From Sporosarcina luteola (GTDB lineage: Bacteria > Bacillota > Bacilli > Bacillales_A > Planococcaceae), in contig NZ_BJYL01000020.1 of the NCBI RefSeq assembly GCF_007991495.1, forward strand, positions 62,001-126,000: a stretch of 64,000 nt of DNA. Reading direction: 5' to 3'. A program made the position numbers and the translations under genes. Numbering within the stretch: the stretch's first letter is position 1; each line of letters starts with the position of its first letter. The notes under the pieces were generated by a model. The model was not told the DNA's origin. It worked only from the letters and a program-made list of their open reading frames with translations, and searched no databases. Positions 17,453-28,851 of this stretch are shown in pieces.

Positions 17453-18637
17453 GTGAAGAAAAAGATAGGGCTTATATGGCGTATCGTTATCGCTATCGGG
17501 CTTGCGGTAGGATTGGGACTGTTGTTACCAGCAGTACATGAAGGTTTTGCACATTGGTTTACCCGTTTAGCAGCGACATTTAATATGATTTTTGGCGGTT
17601 TCCTGAATTTCATCGTTCCATTGATCATTATTGCATTCATAGCGCCAGGGATCGCTAAACTTGGCAGCGGTTCTGGAAGATTACTAGGACTCGCTACTGT
17701 GTTCGCTTATACTTCAACAATTTTTGCTGGAATACTTGCGTTTTTCGCAGCAACGAATATCTTGCCGAATTTTATTAACGGCATTGGTGCAAAGTCTGTT
17801 GAGAGTGCAGGGAAAGCACCTGCTGAAGCATTTTTTGAACTCGAAATGATGCCGATTATGGGGGTAATGTCTGCACTATTACTTGCGTTTGTTTTAGGGA
17901 TCGGTATGGCCTCTATCAGCAGTAAATCGATGCTATCCGTATTTGAAGAGTTTAATGTATTAATTGAAAAAGTTATTTCATTCGTTATTATTCCTTTACT
18001 ACCGTTTCATATTTTCGGCATTTTTCTAAACATGACATACAGCGGAGAAGTTGCAAAGGTTCTTTCTGTATTCTCGGTCGTTTTCATTATGATTATTATA
18101 TTGCATTTGCTTATGCTGACGATTCAATATACAGTGGCAGGATCTCTTACAAAACGAAATCCTTTAATGCTCATGAAAACAATGGCTCCCGCTTATATGA
18201 CAGCGATCGGTACACAATCTTCCGCAGCTACGATTCCGGTCACGCTAAGGCAGGCGAAGCAAACAGGTACATCGGAACGAGTGACCGATTTTACGATTCC
18301 TTTGTTTGCGACAATCCATTTGTCAGGAAGTACAATCACATTGGTTTCTTGTTCCATTGGTGTCATGCTCATGAATGATATGCCGGTGAGCTTGTCCAGC
18401 TATATTCCATTCATTCTAATGCTCGGCGTCACGATGATTGCTGCACCAGGAGTTCCCGGTGGAGCTGTTATGGCAGCGGTCGGTCTACTTAGCACGATGC
18501 TAGGATTTAATGAATCCATGGTAGCTTTAATGATTGCCTTATATATGGCACAAGATAGTTTCGGGACAGCGACAAATGTCACGGGAGACGGCGCCTTGGC
18601 AATGATCGTGGATCGATTCACACCTAAAAAAGATTAA
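17453..18637 (+). CDS. dicarboxylate/amino acid:cation symporter (DAACS family)
   Basis: A 394-residue polytopic membrane protein of the glutamate/dicarboxylate symporter family. It contains the Ser-rich re-entrant-loop motif TQSSAATIP, the second-loop region GVPGGAVMAA, and the substrate/cation signature ATNVTGDGALAMIVD near the C-terminus, where the aspartates bind the substrate amino group and cation. The start is GTG 17453 behind GAGGAGGA. It is a single-gene unit between two terminators. Whether it carries glutamate, serine/threonine or dicarboxylates cannot be told from sequence. Confidence 0.88.
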   Translation: MKKKIGLIWRIVIAIGLAVGLGLLLPAVHEGFAHWFTRLAATFNMIFGGFLNFIVPLIIIAFIAPGIAKLGSGSGRLLGLATVFAYTSTIFAGILAFFAATNILPNFINGIGAKSVESAGKAPAEAFFELEMMPIMGVMSALLLAFVLGIGMASISSKSMLSVFEEFNVLIEKVISFVIIPLLPFHIFGIFLNMTYSGEVAKVLSVFSVVFIMIIILHLLMLTIQYTVAGSLTKRNPLMLMKTMAPAYMTAIGTQSSAATIPVTLRQAKQTGTSERVTDFTIPLFATIHLSGSTITLVSCSIGVMLMNDMPVSLSSYIPFILMLGVTMIAAPGVPGGAVMAAVGLLSTMLGFNESMVALMIALYMAQDSFGTATNVTGDGALAMIVDRFTPKKD

Positions 18638-18643
18638 TATACA

Positions 18644-18672
18644 AAAAACCGCCATGCTATCAGGCGGTTTTT
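18644..18672 (+). terminator. terminator after the DAACS symporter
   Basis: AAACCGCC and GGCGGTTT form an 8-bp stem with a 9-base loop, followed by TTTCC. Confidence 0.82.
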
Positions 18673-18809
18673 CCAATTCAATGAAAGATTTTCTGCTAGA
18701 TTCTCAATGAATTGGTGATAATTGAAAATGACTGGGACCTTTTCAAGCCAATAATGAATATGTAATAGCATAGGAATCCCTTAATTAAATGATAACGGTT
18801 CTTAATGAT

Positions 18810-18838
18810 TTGCAAGGCAGTGCCGAATAGGCTAAAAT
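18810..18838 (+). promoter_or_regulatory. probable sigma-A promoter of the suf operon
   Basis: TTGCAA at 18810-18815 and TAAAAT at 18833-18838 are spaced by 17 bp. The predicted start gives a leader of about 55 nt before sufC. The stretch just upstream (TGATAACGG...TTAATGAT) only vaguely resembles a Fur box. Confidence 0.6.
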
Positions 18839-18900
18839 TAGAATGATACTAAATAGAGAATGGATTACCCGTTCATCTTTATCATATTGGAGGTATTGGA

Positions 18901-19680
18901 ATGGCAACTTTGGAAATCAAAGACCTTCACGTCGAAATTGAAGGTAAAGAAATATTAAAAGGCGTCAATTTAACAATCAATACAGGTGAGATCCACGCGA
19001 TCATGGGACCGAACGGAACCGGTAAATCGACGCTTGCATCCGCAATCATGGGTCACCCGAAATACGAAGTCACTTCCGGAACTGTCACTCTTGACGGAGA
19101 AGACGTTCTTGAAATGGAAGTGGATGAGCGCGCGCAGGCGGGACTTTTCCTTGCGATGCAATACCCAAGTGAAATAACAGGTGTAACGAATGCGGACTTC
19201 ATGCGTTCAGCAATTAACGCACGCCGTGAAGAGGGCGACGAAATTTCCCTAATGAAATTCATCCGTGAATTGGACAGCAAAATGGAAGTTCTTGAAATGG
19301 ATCAAGATATGGCAACGCGTTATTTGAACGAAGGCTTTTCTGGCGGAGAGAAAAAACGCAATGAAATCCTGCAATTAATGATGTTGAAGCCGAAATTTGC
19401 AGTTCTTGACGAAATCGACTCCGGTCTTGATATCGATGCATTGAAAGTTGTTTCCAAAGGAATTAATGAAATGCGCGGTGAAGGCTTCGGTTGCTTGATT
19501 ATTACCCACTACCAACGCCTTCTAAACTACATTACACCGGACTTTGTCCACGTAATGATGCAAGGCAGAGTTGTTAAATCAGGCGGAGCAGAGCTTGCGA
19601 AACAACTTGAAGAGAGCGGTTATGACTGGATCAAAGAAGAATTAGGAATCGAAGACGAAACAGTTGGACAAGAAGCATAA
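18901..19680 (+). CDS. sufC: Fe-S cluster assembly ATPase SufC
   Basis: A soluble ABC-type ATPase of 259 residues. Walker A is GPNGTGKS at 36-43, the signature is [10 protein letters not shown], and Walker B is [11 protein letters not shown]. It forms the SufBCD scaffold complex, where ATP binding remodels SufB/SufD. GGAGGT precedes the ATG. First gene of sufCDSUB, the main and probably essential Fe-S assembly system of Bacillales. Confidence 0.97.
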   Translation: MATLEIKDLHVEIEGKEILKGVNLTINTGEIHAIMGPNGTGKSTLASAIMGHPKYEVTSGTVTLDGEDVLEMEVDERAQAGLFLAMQYPSEITGVTNADFMRSAINARREEGDEISLMKFIRELDSKMEVLEMDQDMATRYLNEGFSGGEKKRNEILQLMMLKPKFAVLDEIDSGLDIDALKVVSKGINEMRGEGFGCLIITHYQRLLNYITPDFVHVMMQGRVVKSGGAELAKQLEESGYDWIKEELGIEDETVGQEA

Positions 19681-19698
19681 GAAAGGGGACGATTCAAA

Positions 19699-22222
<2,524 letters not shown>

Positions 22223-22223
<1 letters not shown>

Positions 22224-22660
22224 TGCCAACTAATAATTTAGATCAGCTCTATCGCTCAGTCATCATGGATCATTATAAAAACCCGCGCAATAAAGGCGTC
22301 TTGGAAGAAAACAATGTCACAATCGACATGAACAATCCAACATGCGGTGATGTCATCCATTTGACATTAAAAGTCGAAGACGGCATCGTACGCGATGCAA
22401 AGTTTGAAGGAGAAGGCTGCTCAATCTCCATGGCTTCCGCATCGATGATGACGCAAATCATCAAAAACAAAGACGTGGATACTGCAGTTACGTATGCTCA
22501 TATCTTTTCTGACATGATGCTCGGCAAGGAAATCGACGACTCCGTCGACCTTGGCGACATCGAAGCCCTTTCCGGAGTAGCCAAATTCCCTGCGCGCATC
22601 AAATGCGCAACACTAGCATGGAAAGCAATGGAAAAAGGCGTAGGCGAGGATTCTGAGTAA
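22223..22660 (+). CDS. sufU: zinc-dependent sulfurtransferase SufU
   Basis: An IscU-fold protein of 145 residues. Cys41, Asp43, Cys66 and Cys128 lie at the same positions as the zinc ligands of B. subtilis SufU. In Gram-positive Suf systems it takes the persulfide from SufS rather than acting as scaffold. It starts at the sufS stop (TAATG) and is followed by an unusually long 143-bp gap before sufB. Confidence 0.96.
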
Positions 22661-22668
22661 TAGACTTG

Positions 22669-22725
22669 GATTGGCAGTGAACTTTATCTGTGCTGCTTGT
22701 TGGTTAGGTGAGTAGCGGAAATCCG
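22669..22725 (+). repeat. possible strongly decayed copy of the dispersed repeat
   Basis: TTGGATTGG near 22669 and GTAGCGGAAATCCG at 22712-22725 match the two edges of the full element at 40086-40220 (TTGGATTGG and GTAGTGGAAATCCG). The centre is absent. It lies in the sufU-sufB gap. The assignment rests on only about 23 bases. Confidence 0.4.
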
Positions 22726-22803
22726 GTATATTGTTTATTATGTCAAAGCACTGTCAGCTCTTTTCTATAGGCAACTGACAAATGAAAGAACGGAGGAATA
22801 ATG

Positions 22804-24201
22804 ATGGCTAAAAAAATGCCTGAAATTGGCGATTACAAATATGGTTTCCATGACAAGGACGTATCTGTTTTCCGTTCGGAGCGTGGGTTGACACGTGAAA
22901 TCGTTGAAGAAATCTCGAAAATGAAAGAAGAACCACAATGGATGCTGGACTATCGTCTAAAATCCCTTGAAATCTTCTACAGCAAACCAATGCCACAATG
23001 GGGCGGAGATTTAAATTCCCTTAACTTCGACGAAATTACGTATTACGTAAAACCTTCCGAAGCAACAGAAAAATCTTGGGATGAAGTACCTGATGAAATC
23101 AAACGAACATTTGACAAACTAGGTATCCCTGAAGCCGAACAAAAGTATCTTGCTGGAGTTTCAGCTCAATACGAATCCGAAGTTGTCTACCACAACATGA
23201 AGGTAGAACTTGAAGACATGGGAATCGTCTTCAAAGATACAGACTCGGCTTTACGTGAAAACGAAGAGCTGTTCAAAAAATATTGGGGAACTGTCATTCC
23301 GAACACAGACAACAAGTTCGCAGCTTTGAACTCTGCTGTTTGGTCTGGAGGTTCATTCATCTATGTACCACCTGGCATCAAAGTGGATACTCCACTTCAA
23401 GCTTATTTCCGCATCAACTCGGAAAACATGGGTCAATTCGAACGTACGTTGATCGTCGTAGATGAAGGCGCAAGCGTTCACTACGTTGAAGGATGTACTG
23501 CTCCTGTTTATACAACAAACTCCCTTCATAGTGCGGTCGTTGAAATCATCATCAAAAAAGATGCATACTGCCGTTACACAACGATTCAAAACTGGGCAAA
23601 CAACGTGTACAACCTAGTTACGAAGCGTGCGGTATGTGAAGCGAACGCTACAATGGAATGGATTGACGGCAATATCGGTTCGAAGCTTACGATGAAATAC
23701 CCTGCATGTATTCTTAAAGGAGAAGGTGCACGCGGTATGACATTGTCTATCGCTTTAGCTGGTAAAGGGCAGCACCAAGATGCAGGAGCTAAAATGATGC
23801 ACTTGGCGCCAAACACGTCATCTACAATCGTTTCTAAATCGATTTCTCAACATGGCGGTAAAGTAACATACCGTGGAATCGTTCACTTCGGACGCCGTGC
23901 AGACGGCGCACGTGCTAACATCGAATGTGACACACTTATCATGGATAAGCTGTCCACATCCGACACGATTCCATACAATGAAATCCTGAACGACAACATT
24001 TCACTTGAGCACGAAGCGAAAGTTTCCAAAGTATCGGAAGAGCAGCTCTTCTACTTGATGAGCCGTGGAATTCCTGAACTTGAAGCAACTGAAATGATCG
24101 TCATGGGCTTCATCGAGCCATTCACAAAAGAATTGCCAATGGAATACGCTGTCGAAATGAACCGTCTCATTAAATTCGAAATGGAAGGTTCAATCGGGTA
24201 A
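22804..24201 (+). CDS. sufB: Fe-S cluster assembly scaffold protein SufB
   Basis: The major scaffold subunit, 465 residues, typical for SufB. It carries the family regions [12 protein letters not shown] and VEGCTAP, and the C-terminal [20 protein letters not shown] region (20 residues), followed by [12 protein letters not shown] as in SufD. GGAGGA at 22792-22797 fits ATG 22804 better than the ATG at 22801. It assembles nascent Fe-S clusters with SufC and SufD. The 143-bp gap from sufU may hold an extra signal. Confidence 0.96.
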   Translation: MAKKMPEIGDYKYGFHDKDVSVFRSERGLTREIVEEISKMKEEPQWMLDYRLKSLEIFYSKPMPQWGGDLNSLNFDEITYYVKPSEATEKSWDEVPDEIKRTFDKLGIPEAEQKYLAGVSAQYESEVVYHNMKVELEDMGIVFKDTDSALRENEELFKKYWGTVIPNTDNKFAALNSAVWSGGSFIYVPPGIKVDTPLQAYFRINSENMGQFERTLIVVDEGASVHYVEGCTAPVYTTNSLHSAVVEIIIKKDAYCRYTTIQNWANNVYNLVTKRAVCEANATMEWIDGNIGSKLTMKYPACILKGEGARGMTLSIALAGKGQHQDAGAKMMHLAPNTSSTIVSKSISQHGGKVTYRGIVHFGRRADGARANIECDTLIMDKLSTSDTIPYNEILNDNISLEHEAKVSKVSEEQLFYLMSRGIPELEATEMIVMGFIEPFTKELPMEYAVEMNRLIKFEMEGSIG

Positions 24202-24213
24202 GAAAGAAACATG

Positions 24214-24244
24214 AAAAACCGCCTCCTAGCAGGCGGTTTTTTTG
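24214..24244 (+). terminator. terminator of the suf operon
   Basis: AAAACCGCCT and AGGCGGTTTT form a 10-bp stem with a 6-base loop, running into TTTTTTTG. Confidence 0.92.
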
Positions 24245-24247
24245 TTT

Positions 24248-24320
24248 AAACGAGCCGTTGCGCAAAAGAATGAGCCGTTCTCCGGATAAACGAGCCGTTG
24301 TGCAAAAGAATGAGCGTTGA
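24248..24320 (+). repeat. degenerate tandem repeat of about 20 bp
   Basis: About three and a half units of the type AACGAGCCGTTGCGCAAAAG alternate with AATGAGCCGTT variants. They follow the suf terminator directly. No open frame or promoter is evident in the array. Confidence 0.6.
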
Positions 24321-24436
24321 ATAGAACAATGAAAGCAACAATCCACTTGTCGAGCCAATGCTAATTGGCGGAATCATTCACCAAACATATGCTATGATGA
24401 AAATATTCATCTATCGAACAGAAGAGAGGGAATGAC

Positions 24437-25300
24437 ATGATTCAAATTGGTTTGACGGGGTGGGGCGACCATCCTGCCGTCTATCACCCCTCCTCTAACG
24501 CGCGGGAGAAATTGATCGATTACAGTTCTCACTTTCCAATCGTTGAGCTGGACGCTTCATTCTATGCCATTCAACCTGAGCGCAATATCCGAAAATGGAT
24601 TGCTGAAACACCGGATACCTTTCAATTCATTGTGAAGGCCTATCAAGGAATGACCGGCCATCATAGGGGGAAGTTGCCATATTCGTCTCCGGAAGAAATG
24701 TTCAACGAGTTCAAACTGTCTATTGGACCTATGAAGGAAGCCGGCAAGTTGGCGATGGTTCTTGTACAATTTCCGCCATGGTTTGATTGTAGAAAAGAGA
24801 ATGTCGATCAAATTAGGTATATTCGGCAACAATTAGAAGACTATGATATAGCGATCGAATTTCGTCACCAGTCGTGGTATACGGGAGCGATGCGTGAAAA
24901 AACAGTGCAATTCCTTGAAGACCTTAATTTTATACACACCGTTTGTGATGAGCCGCAATCGGGTGAAGGCAGTGTGCCGCTCGTAGCCATCGCAACAAGG
25001 CGGGATAAATCGTTTATACGACTGCATGGTCGAAATGTGAATGGCTGGAGAAATACGACAGGGGATAATGAAGCTTGGCGAAAAGTCCGTTATCTTTATA
25101 ATTACACAGATGCTGAATTAACGGAAATTCAGCAAGTGATCCATAAGCTTCAACGCGAATCGGAAAATGTGTTTGTCGTCTTCAATAATAATTCAGGCGG
25201 ACATGCGGCTGAAAATGCGAAACGCCTTCAAAAAATGATGGGCATTGTCTACGAAAGACTAACACCAAAGCAGCTTAACATTTTTGGGGAGGAATTATGA
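24437..25300 (+). CDS. yunF: DUF72 family protein
   Basis: A 287-residue DUF72 (YecE-type TIM-barrel) protein. The family start GLTGWGDHPAVY and the segments VELDASFYAI and IAIEFRHQSWY are present, as is FVVFNNNSGGHAAENA near the end. The biochemical function is unknown; a barrel-type active site with conserved acidic and His residues is apparent. Its stop overlaps yunE by 4 bp. The run yunF-yunE-yunD is the reverse listing of the B. subtilis yun cluster, so synteny supports the name. Confidence 0.88.
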   Translation: MIQIGLTGWGDHPAVYHPSSNAREKLIDYSSHFPIVELDASFYAIQPERNIRKWIAETPDTFQFIVKAYQGMTGHHRGKLPYSSPEEMFNEFKLSIGPMKEAGKLAMVLVQFPPWFDCRKENVDQIRYIRQQLEDYDIAIEFRHQSWYTGAMREKTVQFLEDLNFIHTVCDEPQSGEGSVPLVAIATRRDKSFIRLHGRNVNGWRNTTGDNEAWRKVRYLYNYTDAELTEIQQVIHKLQRESENVFVVFNNNSGGHAAENAKRLQKMMGIVYERLTPKQLNIFGEEL

Positions 25301-26124
25301 TGGCGTATCTCTTATTAGCGTTAATTGGAGCCATATCCGGGGTAATGGGTTCCATTGTAGGACTCGGGGGCGGCACGATTCTTGTTCCGCTCACACTGCT
25401 GGTCGGAATTGATCTCGGATGGATCCCTGGTATCACTCCGCAAAGTGTAGTTGGTATTTCAGTAATCATGATGATTTTCAATGGTTTATCTTCAACATTG
25501 TCGCATGTGAAAGTGAAGACCGTCGATTACCGGACGGGTTGGATCTTTTTTGCGGGTTCCATTCCTGGTACGATGATTGGCGCTTTTGTGAATAAAGGAC
25601 TGGATTTGCCGTCTTTTAATTTGTATTTCGGCATATTGCTTCTTGTGCTATCCGTCTTATTGCTTGCAAGGAAGTATTTAAAGCCGATTCATTGGTTTGT
25701 TGACCACGGTAAACAAAGATCATTCACAGATCAGCATGGAGAAACCCATGTATACGGCTATCCAATTTGGTTTGCACTTATCCTTACTTTTATTATTGGT
25801 TTTTCTTCAGGGCTATTCGGAATCGGTGGGGGAACAATGATCGTACCAGCACTAATCTTGCTATTCCTGTTTCCTCCGCATGTCGCAGTAGGGACATCGA
25901 TGTTCATCGTCTTCCTTTCCGCGATTGTCAATTCCGTTACACATATCTCCCTGGGGCATGTACCTTGGCTCTATGCACTCCCAGTCATACCGGGGGCTTA
26001 TATCGGCGGAATGATCGGAACGATGTTGAATAAGAAAATGAATTCGGAGACGTTAGTGCTTGTGTTAAGAATTATGCTATTACTATTCGGAGTAAGATCA
26101 ATCATTGAGGGAATCTGGGGTTGA
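25297..26124 (+). CDS. yunE: TSUP-family membrane transporter
   Basis: A 275-residue membrane protein of the TauE/SafE (TSUP) family with about eight hydrophobic segments. The duplicated motif appears as GSIVGLGGGTILVP in the first half and GLFGIGGGTMIVPA in the second. Family members export sulfite, sulfoacetate or related organosulfur anions. GGGGAGG at 25286-25292 would serve ATG 25297 or ATG 25300. It overlaps yunF and is 3 bp from yunD, so the three are cotranscribed. Confidence 0.9.
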   Translation: MMAYLLLALIGAISGVMGSIVGLGGGTILVPLTLLVGIDLGWIPGITPQSVVGISVIMMIFNGLSSTLSHVKVKTVDYRTGWIFFAGSIPGTMIGAFVNKGLDLPSFNLYFGILLLVLSVLLLARKYLKPIHWFVDHGKQRSFTDQHGETHVYGYPIWFALILTFIIGFSSGLFGIGGGTMIVPALILLFLFPPHVAVGTSMFIVFLSAIVNSVTHISLGHVPWLYALPVIPGAYIGGMIGTMLNKKMNSETLVLVLRIMLLLFGVRSIIEGIWG

Positions 26125-26127
26125 GTC

Positions 26128-27534
26128 ATGATGCAACAGGTTGAAACAATCCATCTTTACCATACAAATGATGTTCATAGCCATTTTGACAGTTGGCCGC
26201 AGATTAGCCGATTTCTCCGTTCCAAAAGAGAGCTGCATGAAGCGGAGAACAAAGCTTGCTTTCTATTTGATATCGGTGATCACGTTGACCGTTCACATCC
26301 ATTTACAGAAGGCACTACTGGAAAAGGGAACGTAGCTTTACTGAACCGTGCTGGTTATGATGCGGTGACAATCGGTAATAATGAAGGCATTACAATGTCA
26401 AAAAAGGCGTTAACTACACTTTATGAAAGTGCGGATTTTGATGTCGTTCTTTGCAACTTGGAAGAAACGGATCATTCCATTCCAAGATGGCTGGCGCCTT
26501 ATCAAATCTATGAAACGGAGCAAGGCGTTCGCGTTGGAGTCATCGGTGCTACTGCCATGTATACGGAATTCTATGCGAGGTTAGGATGGCATATTGAAGA
26601 ACCAAGACAAGCGTTGAAAAAGATAGCCACTCAAATCCAACATAAAACGGATGTCCTTATTTGTTTGTCGCATATGGGCGTCCATGAAGATCGGCTGTTG
26701 GCAGAAGAAAGCACCCTGTTCGACGTCATACTGGGAGCTCATACCCATCATCTGTTCACGGAAAGCGAAATTGTAAATGAAACATTGCTCGCAGCTACTG
26801 GTAAATTTGCTCAATACGTAGGACATGTTACGATATGCCTGGACGAATCCAAAAAAGTCATCGGAAAACGGGCAGAAGTGATTCATGTCAACGAGATGGA
26901 AAGAGCGGAAGAGGATGTCGATGAAGTAAACGAGTTGATCAGCACCGGAAATGAGGCAATGGAGGAAAGGGTATTTTACAATGCTGAACAACTGAAACAG
27001 CAACTTTTTACAGAGAGTGCCCTTTCTTCTTTTTTCGGCAGGGCAATGGTTGAATATACAAATGCGGATTGTGCCATGTTCAATGCAGGTATTTTTATGG
27101 GGAGTCTTGAAGAAGGTTGGGTGACTAGACGTCAGTTGCATTCAATGCTTCCGCATCCAATCAATCCTTGCGTGATTACGCTGGAGGGAAGGGAACTACT
27201 TGAAATTTACAATCTTGCTCAAAATGAAGACTGGCCAAAGCTGGAAATCAAAGGGCTCGGATTCCGAGGTACAATTATGGGGAAAATAATTTTCGAAAGA
27301 CTTTATAAGAATAAACAAGGTGAACTTTTTGCCGGAAACCGACAAGTGGTTCAAGGCGAAACATACACGCTTGCAACGCTTGATATGTTCACATTCGGTT
27401 TTTTCTTCCCTGTTTTACAACAGGCCGAAAAGGAATACTATATGCCGGAATTGATTCGCGATATAGCTGGGTGGTATGGCAAGCAAAAAGCGTTAGCTAA
27501 AATGAACATGTCGGAGCACCAAAACGAATACTAA
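26128..27534 (+). CDS. yunD: bifunctional metallophosphatase / 5'-nucleotidase family protein
   Basis: A 468-residue protein with an N-terminal calcineurin-like metallophosphoesterase domain (HTNDVHSHF at 12-20, GNNEG, LSHMGVHED and GAHTHH as metal ligands) and a C-terminal 5'-nucleotidase domain. Unlike secreted UshA-type enzymes it lacks a signal peptide, so it is likely cytosolic. It probably hydrolyses nucleotides or related phosphate esters. It follows yunE by 3 bp. A terminator-like hairpin after it overlaps the yunB start. Confidence 0.9.
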   Translation: MMQQVETIHLYHTNDVHSHFDSWPQISRFLRSKRELHEAENKACFLFDIGDHVDRSHPFTEGTTGKGNVALLNRAGYDAVTIGNNEGITMSKKALTTLYESADFDVVLCNLEETDHSIPRWLAPYQIYETEQGVRVGVIGATAMYTEFYARLGWHIEEPRQALKKIATQIQHKTDVLICLSHMGVHEDRLLAEESTLFDVILGAHTHHLFTESEIVNETLLAATGKFAQYVGHVTICLDESKKVIGKRAEVIHVNEMERAEEDVDEVNELISTGNEAMEERVFYNAEQLKQQLFTESALSSFFGRAMVEYTNADCAMFNAGIFMGSLEEGWVTRRQLHSMLPHPINPCVITLEGRELLEIYNLAQNEDWPKLEIKGLGFRGTIMGKIIFERLYKNKQGELFAGNRQVVQGETYTLATLDMFTFGFFFPVLQQAEKEYYMPELIRDIAGWYGKQKALAKMNMSEHQNEY

Positions 27535-27543
27535 TCAAGAATG

Positions 27544-27588
27544 AACGACCCCTGTACTGCATAATATTATGTAGGAGGGGTCGTTTTG
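27544..27588 (+). promoter_or_regulatory. hairpin overlapping the yunB ribosome binding site
   Basis: AACGACCCCT at 27544-27553 pairs with AGGGGTCGTT at 27576-27585 (10 bp, with possible inner TAC/GTA pairs). The 3' arm contains the end of the Shine-Dalgarno AGGAGG (27573-27578) and is directly followed by the TTG start and TTTTG. It can act as the yunD terminator and would mask yunB translation on read-through mRNA. Regulation is inferred, not shown. Confidence 0.6.
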
Positions 27589-28404
27589 AGATTTTATGGG
27601 CAAGCGCCTCGAAAATACTATAAGAAAAATCGCCATCGAGGTCCACACCATCGTGGGGGGCCACGGCGGAAACGCAGATGGTTTCCGATTCTTTTCCCTG
27701 CAATCTTACTCACAATCGCCCTCTTTCTTTATTACGTCAATTCAAAGTTAACTCCGATTTATACATTATATGCAGAGACACAAACCGAAAAAATTGCCGC
27801 TCATGTCATCACACAAGCCATTAAATCACGTTCTACGAGCGTTTATAATATGAATGAAATTATAGAGAATGTACCAAATGATTCGGAGTCCGGTATGGTG
27901 ACGAATACGCTGAATGCCGAAATTATTATTAAAACAATGGCGGAAATACAAGGGTTGATCGAATCTCATCTGGAGATGGCAGAAAGCGGAAATTTGGAAA
28001 TGCTGCCGCTTAGCGAAGATATTGAATACGATGCTGAAAAAATGGAAACCGATGGTGGAGTGGTGTTCTTTGTTCCATTGGGGCAAGCGTTGGATTTGCC
28101 GATGCTCGGGAATTTCGGACCTAAAATCCCTATCAAGTTTCATGTCATTGGAGAAGTTCAAACAGATGTAGAGACAGTCGTTACGGAATTTGGTATTAAT
28201 AATGCGATTGTTGAAGTGAATGTATTAGTTACAGTGAATGTTCAGATCATCGTTCCGCTGGCTACTCAAAGAACCGTGTTGCAGCAACGGATTCCAGTTG
28301 CAATCGGATTGCTTCAAAGCCCTATCCCGCAAATTTATAACGGGGGAAGCGGGAGCGCTCCGCAAATAGAGGTACCTTTCCCAATTAAAGGAGCCGGCCA
28401 ATAA
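27586..28404 (+). CDS. yunB: sporulation protein YunB
   Basis: A 272-residue protein with a basic, His/Arg-rich N-terminus (1-32), one transmembrane segment at about 33-51 and a large exterior domain. In B. subtilis YunB is made in the mother cell under sigma-E and is required for sporulation. The start is TTG 27586 behind AGGAGG at 27573-27578. It lies 51 bp after yunD; the masking hairpin suggests it should be read from its own start site rather than from the yunD transcript. No clear sigma-E promoter was identified. Confidence 0.88.
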   Translation: MRFYGQAPRKYYKKNRHRGPHHRGGPRRKRRWFPILFPAILLTIALFLYYVNSKLTPIYTLYAETQTEKIAAHVITQAIKSRSTSVYNMNEIIENVPNDSESGMVTNTLNAEIIIKTMAEIQGLIESHLEMAESGNLEMLPLSEDIEYDAEKMETDGGVVFFVPLGQALDLPMLGNFGPKIPIKFHVIGEVQTDVETVVTEFGINNAIVEVNVLVTVNVQIIVPLATQRTVLQQRIPVAIGLLQSPIPQIYNGGSGSAPQIEVPFPIKGAGQ

Positions 28405-28459
28405 ATAGGGGTTGAAAAAGCGTTCGTTTACTGATAAGCTTGTACAACAAGAGGAACAC

Positions 28460-28635
28460 CGATTAGGTAGAGGCTGCAAGGCTTATTAGTAACGGGCGCT
28501 AGATTGGCATTGATGATCGTCCGTGAAAGGAAGTTTTGCCGAAGTAGAAACTGGGTTGCCGATCCACTTCTGCTGGGGTCATTTCGAATAGGAATGGCAC
28601 TGTCATGCGAACTCCGCATGATGAGCTACAGATCG
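28460..28635 (+). promoter_or_regulatory. lysine riboswitch (L box)
   Basis: Conserved L-box elements occur in order: GGTAGAGGCTGCAA, AGTAACGGGC, GAAAGGAAGTTTTGCCGAAGT, quoted here in part, AACTGGGTTGCC, TGCTGGGG, GGCACTGTCATGCGAAC and GAGCTAC. Helix P1 closes GTAG with CTAC. A terminator lies at 28687-28734. Bound L-lysine should reduce expression of the downstream NhaC-family gene. A weak promoter candidate is TTGAAA at 28412 with TAAGCT 17 bp on. Confidence 0.93.
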
Positions 28636-28686
28636 TACGTTAGATAAAGACAACTTTGATTATCTTACAAACGAAACGTAGAATAA

Positions 28687-28734
28687 GCCGACACCTGATA
28701 CACTTTCATAGTGTAAAGGGTGTCGGTTTTTTTC
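28687..28734 (+). terminator. riboswitch-controlled terminator
   Basis: CCGACACC and GGGTGTCGG with an inner TACACT/AGTGTA stem, followed by TTTTTTTC. It lies between the lysine aptamer and the gene, as expected for transcriptional control. Confidence 0.9.
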
Positions 28735-28851
28735 TTTTAGCTGTCGGGCGTTAACTAATCAGTTCGTTAGTTGGCTATGCTTGACATAGAGCGCCCCACG
28801 CTTTTGCTCGTTACCTTGTTCTTCAATTCAAAAAAATTGGAGGAAGTAAGT

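Noticed and set aside
18781-18815. Fur box upstream of the suf promoter
   Set aside because: TGATAACGG...TTAATGAT matches the 7-1-7 Fur consensus poorly.
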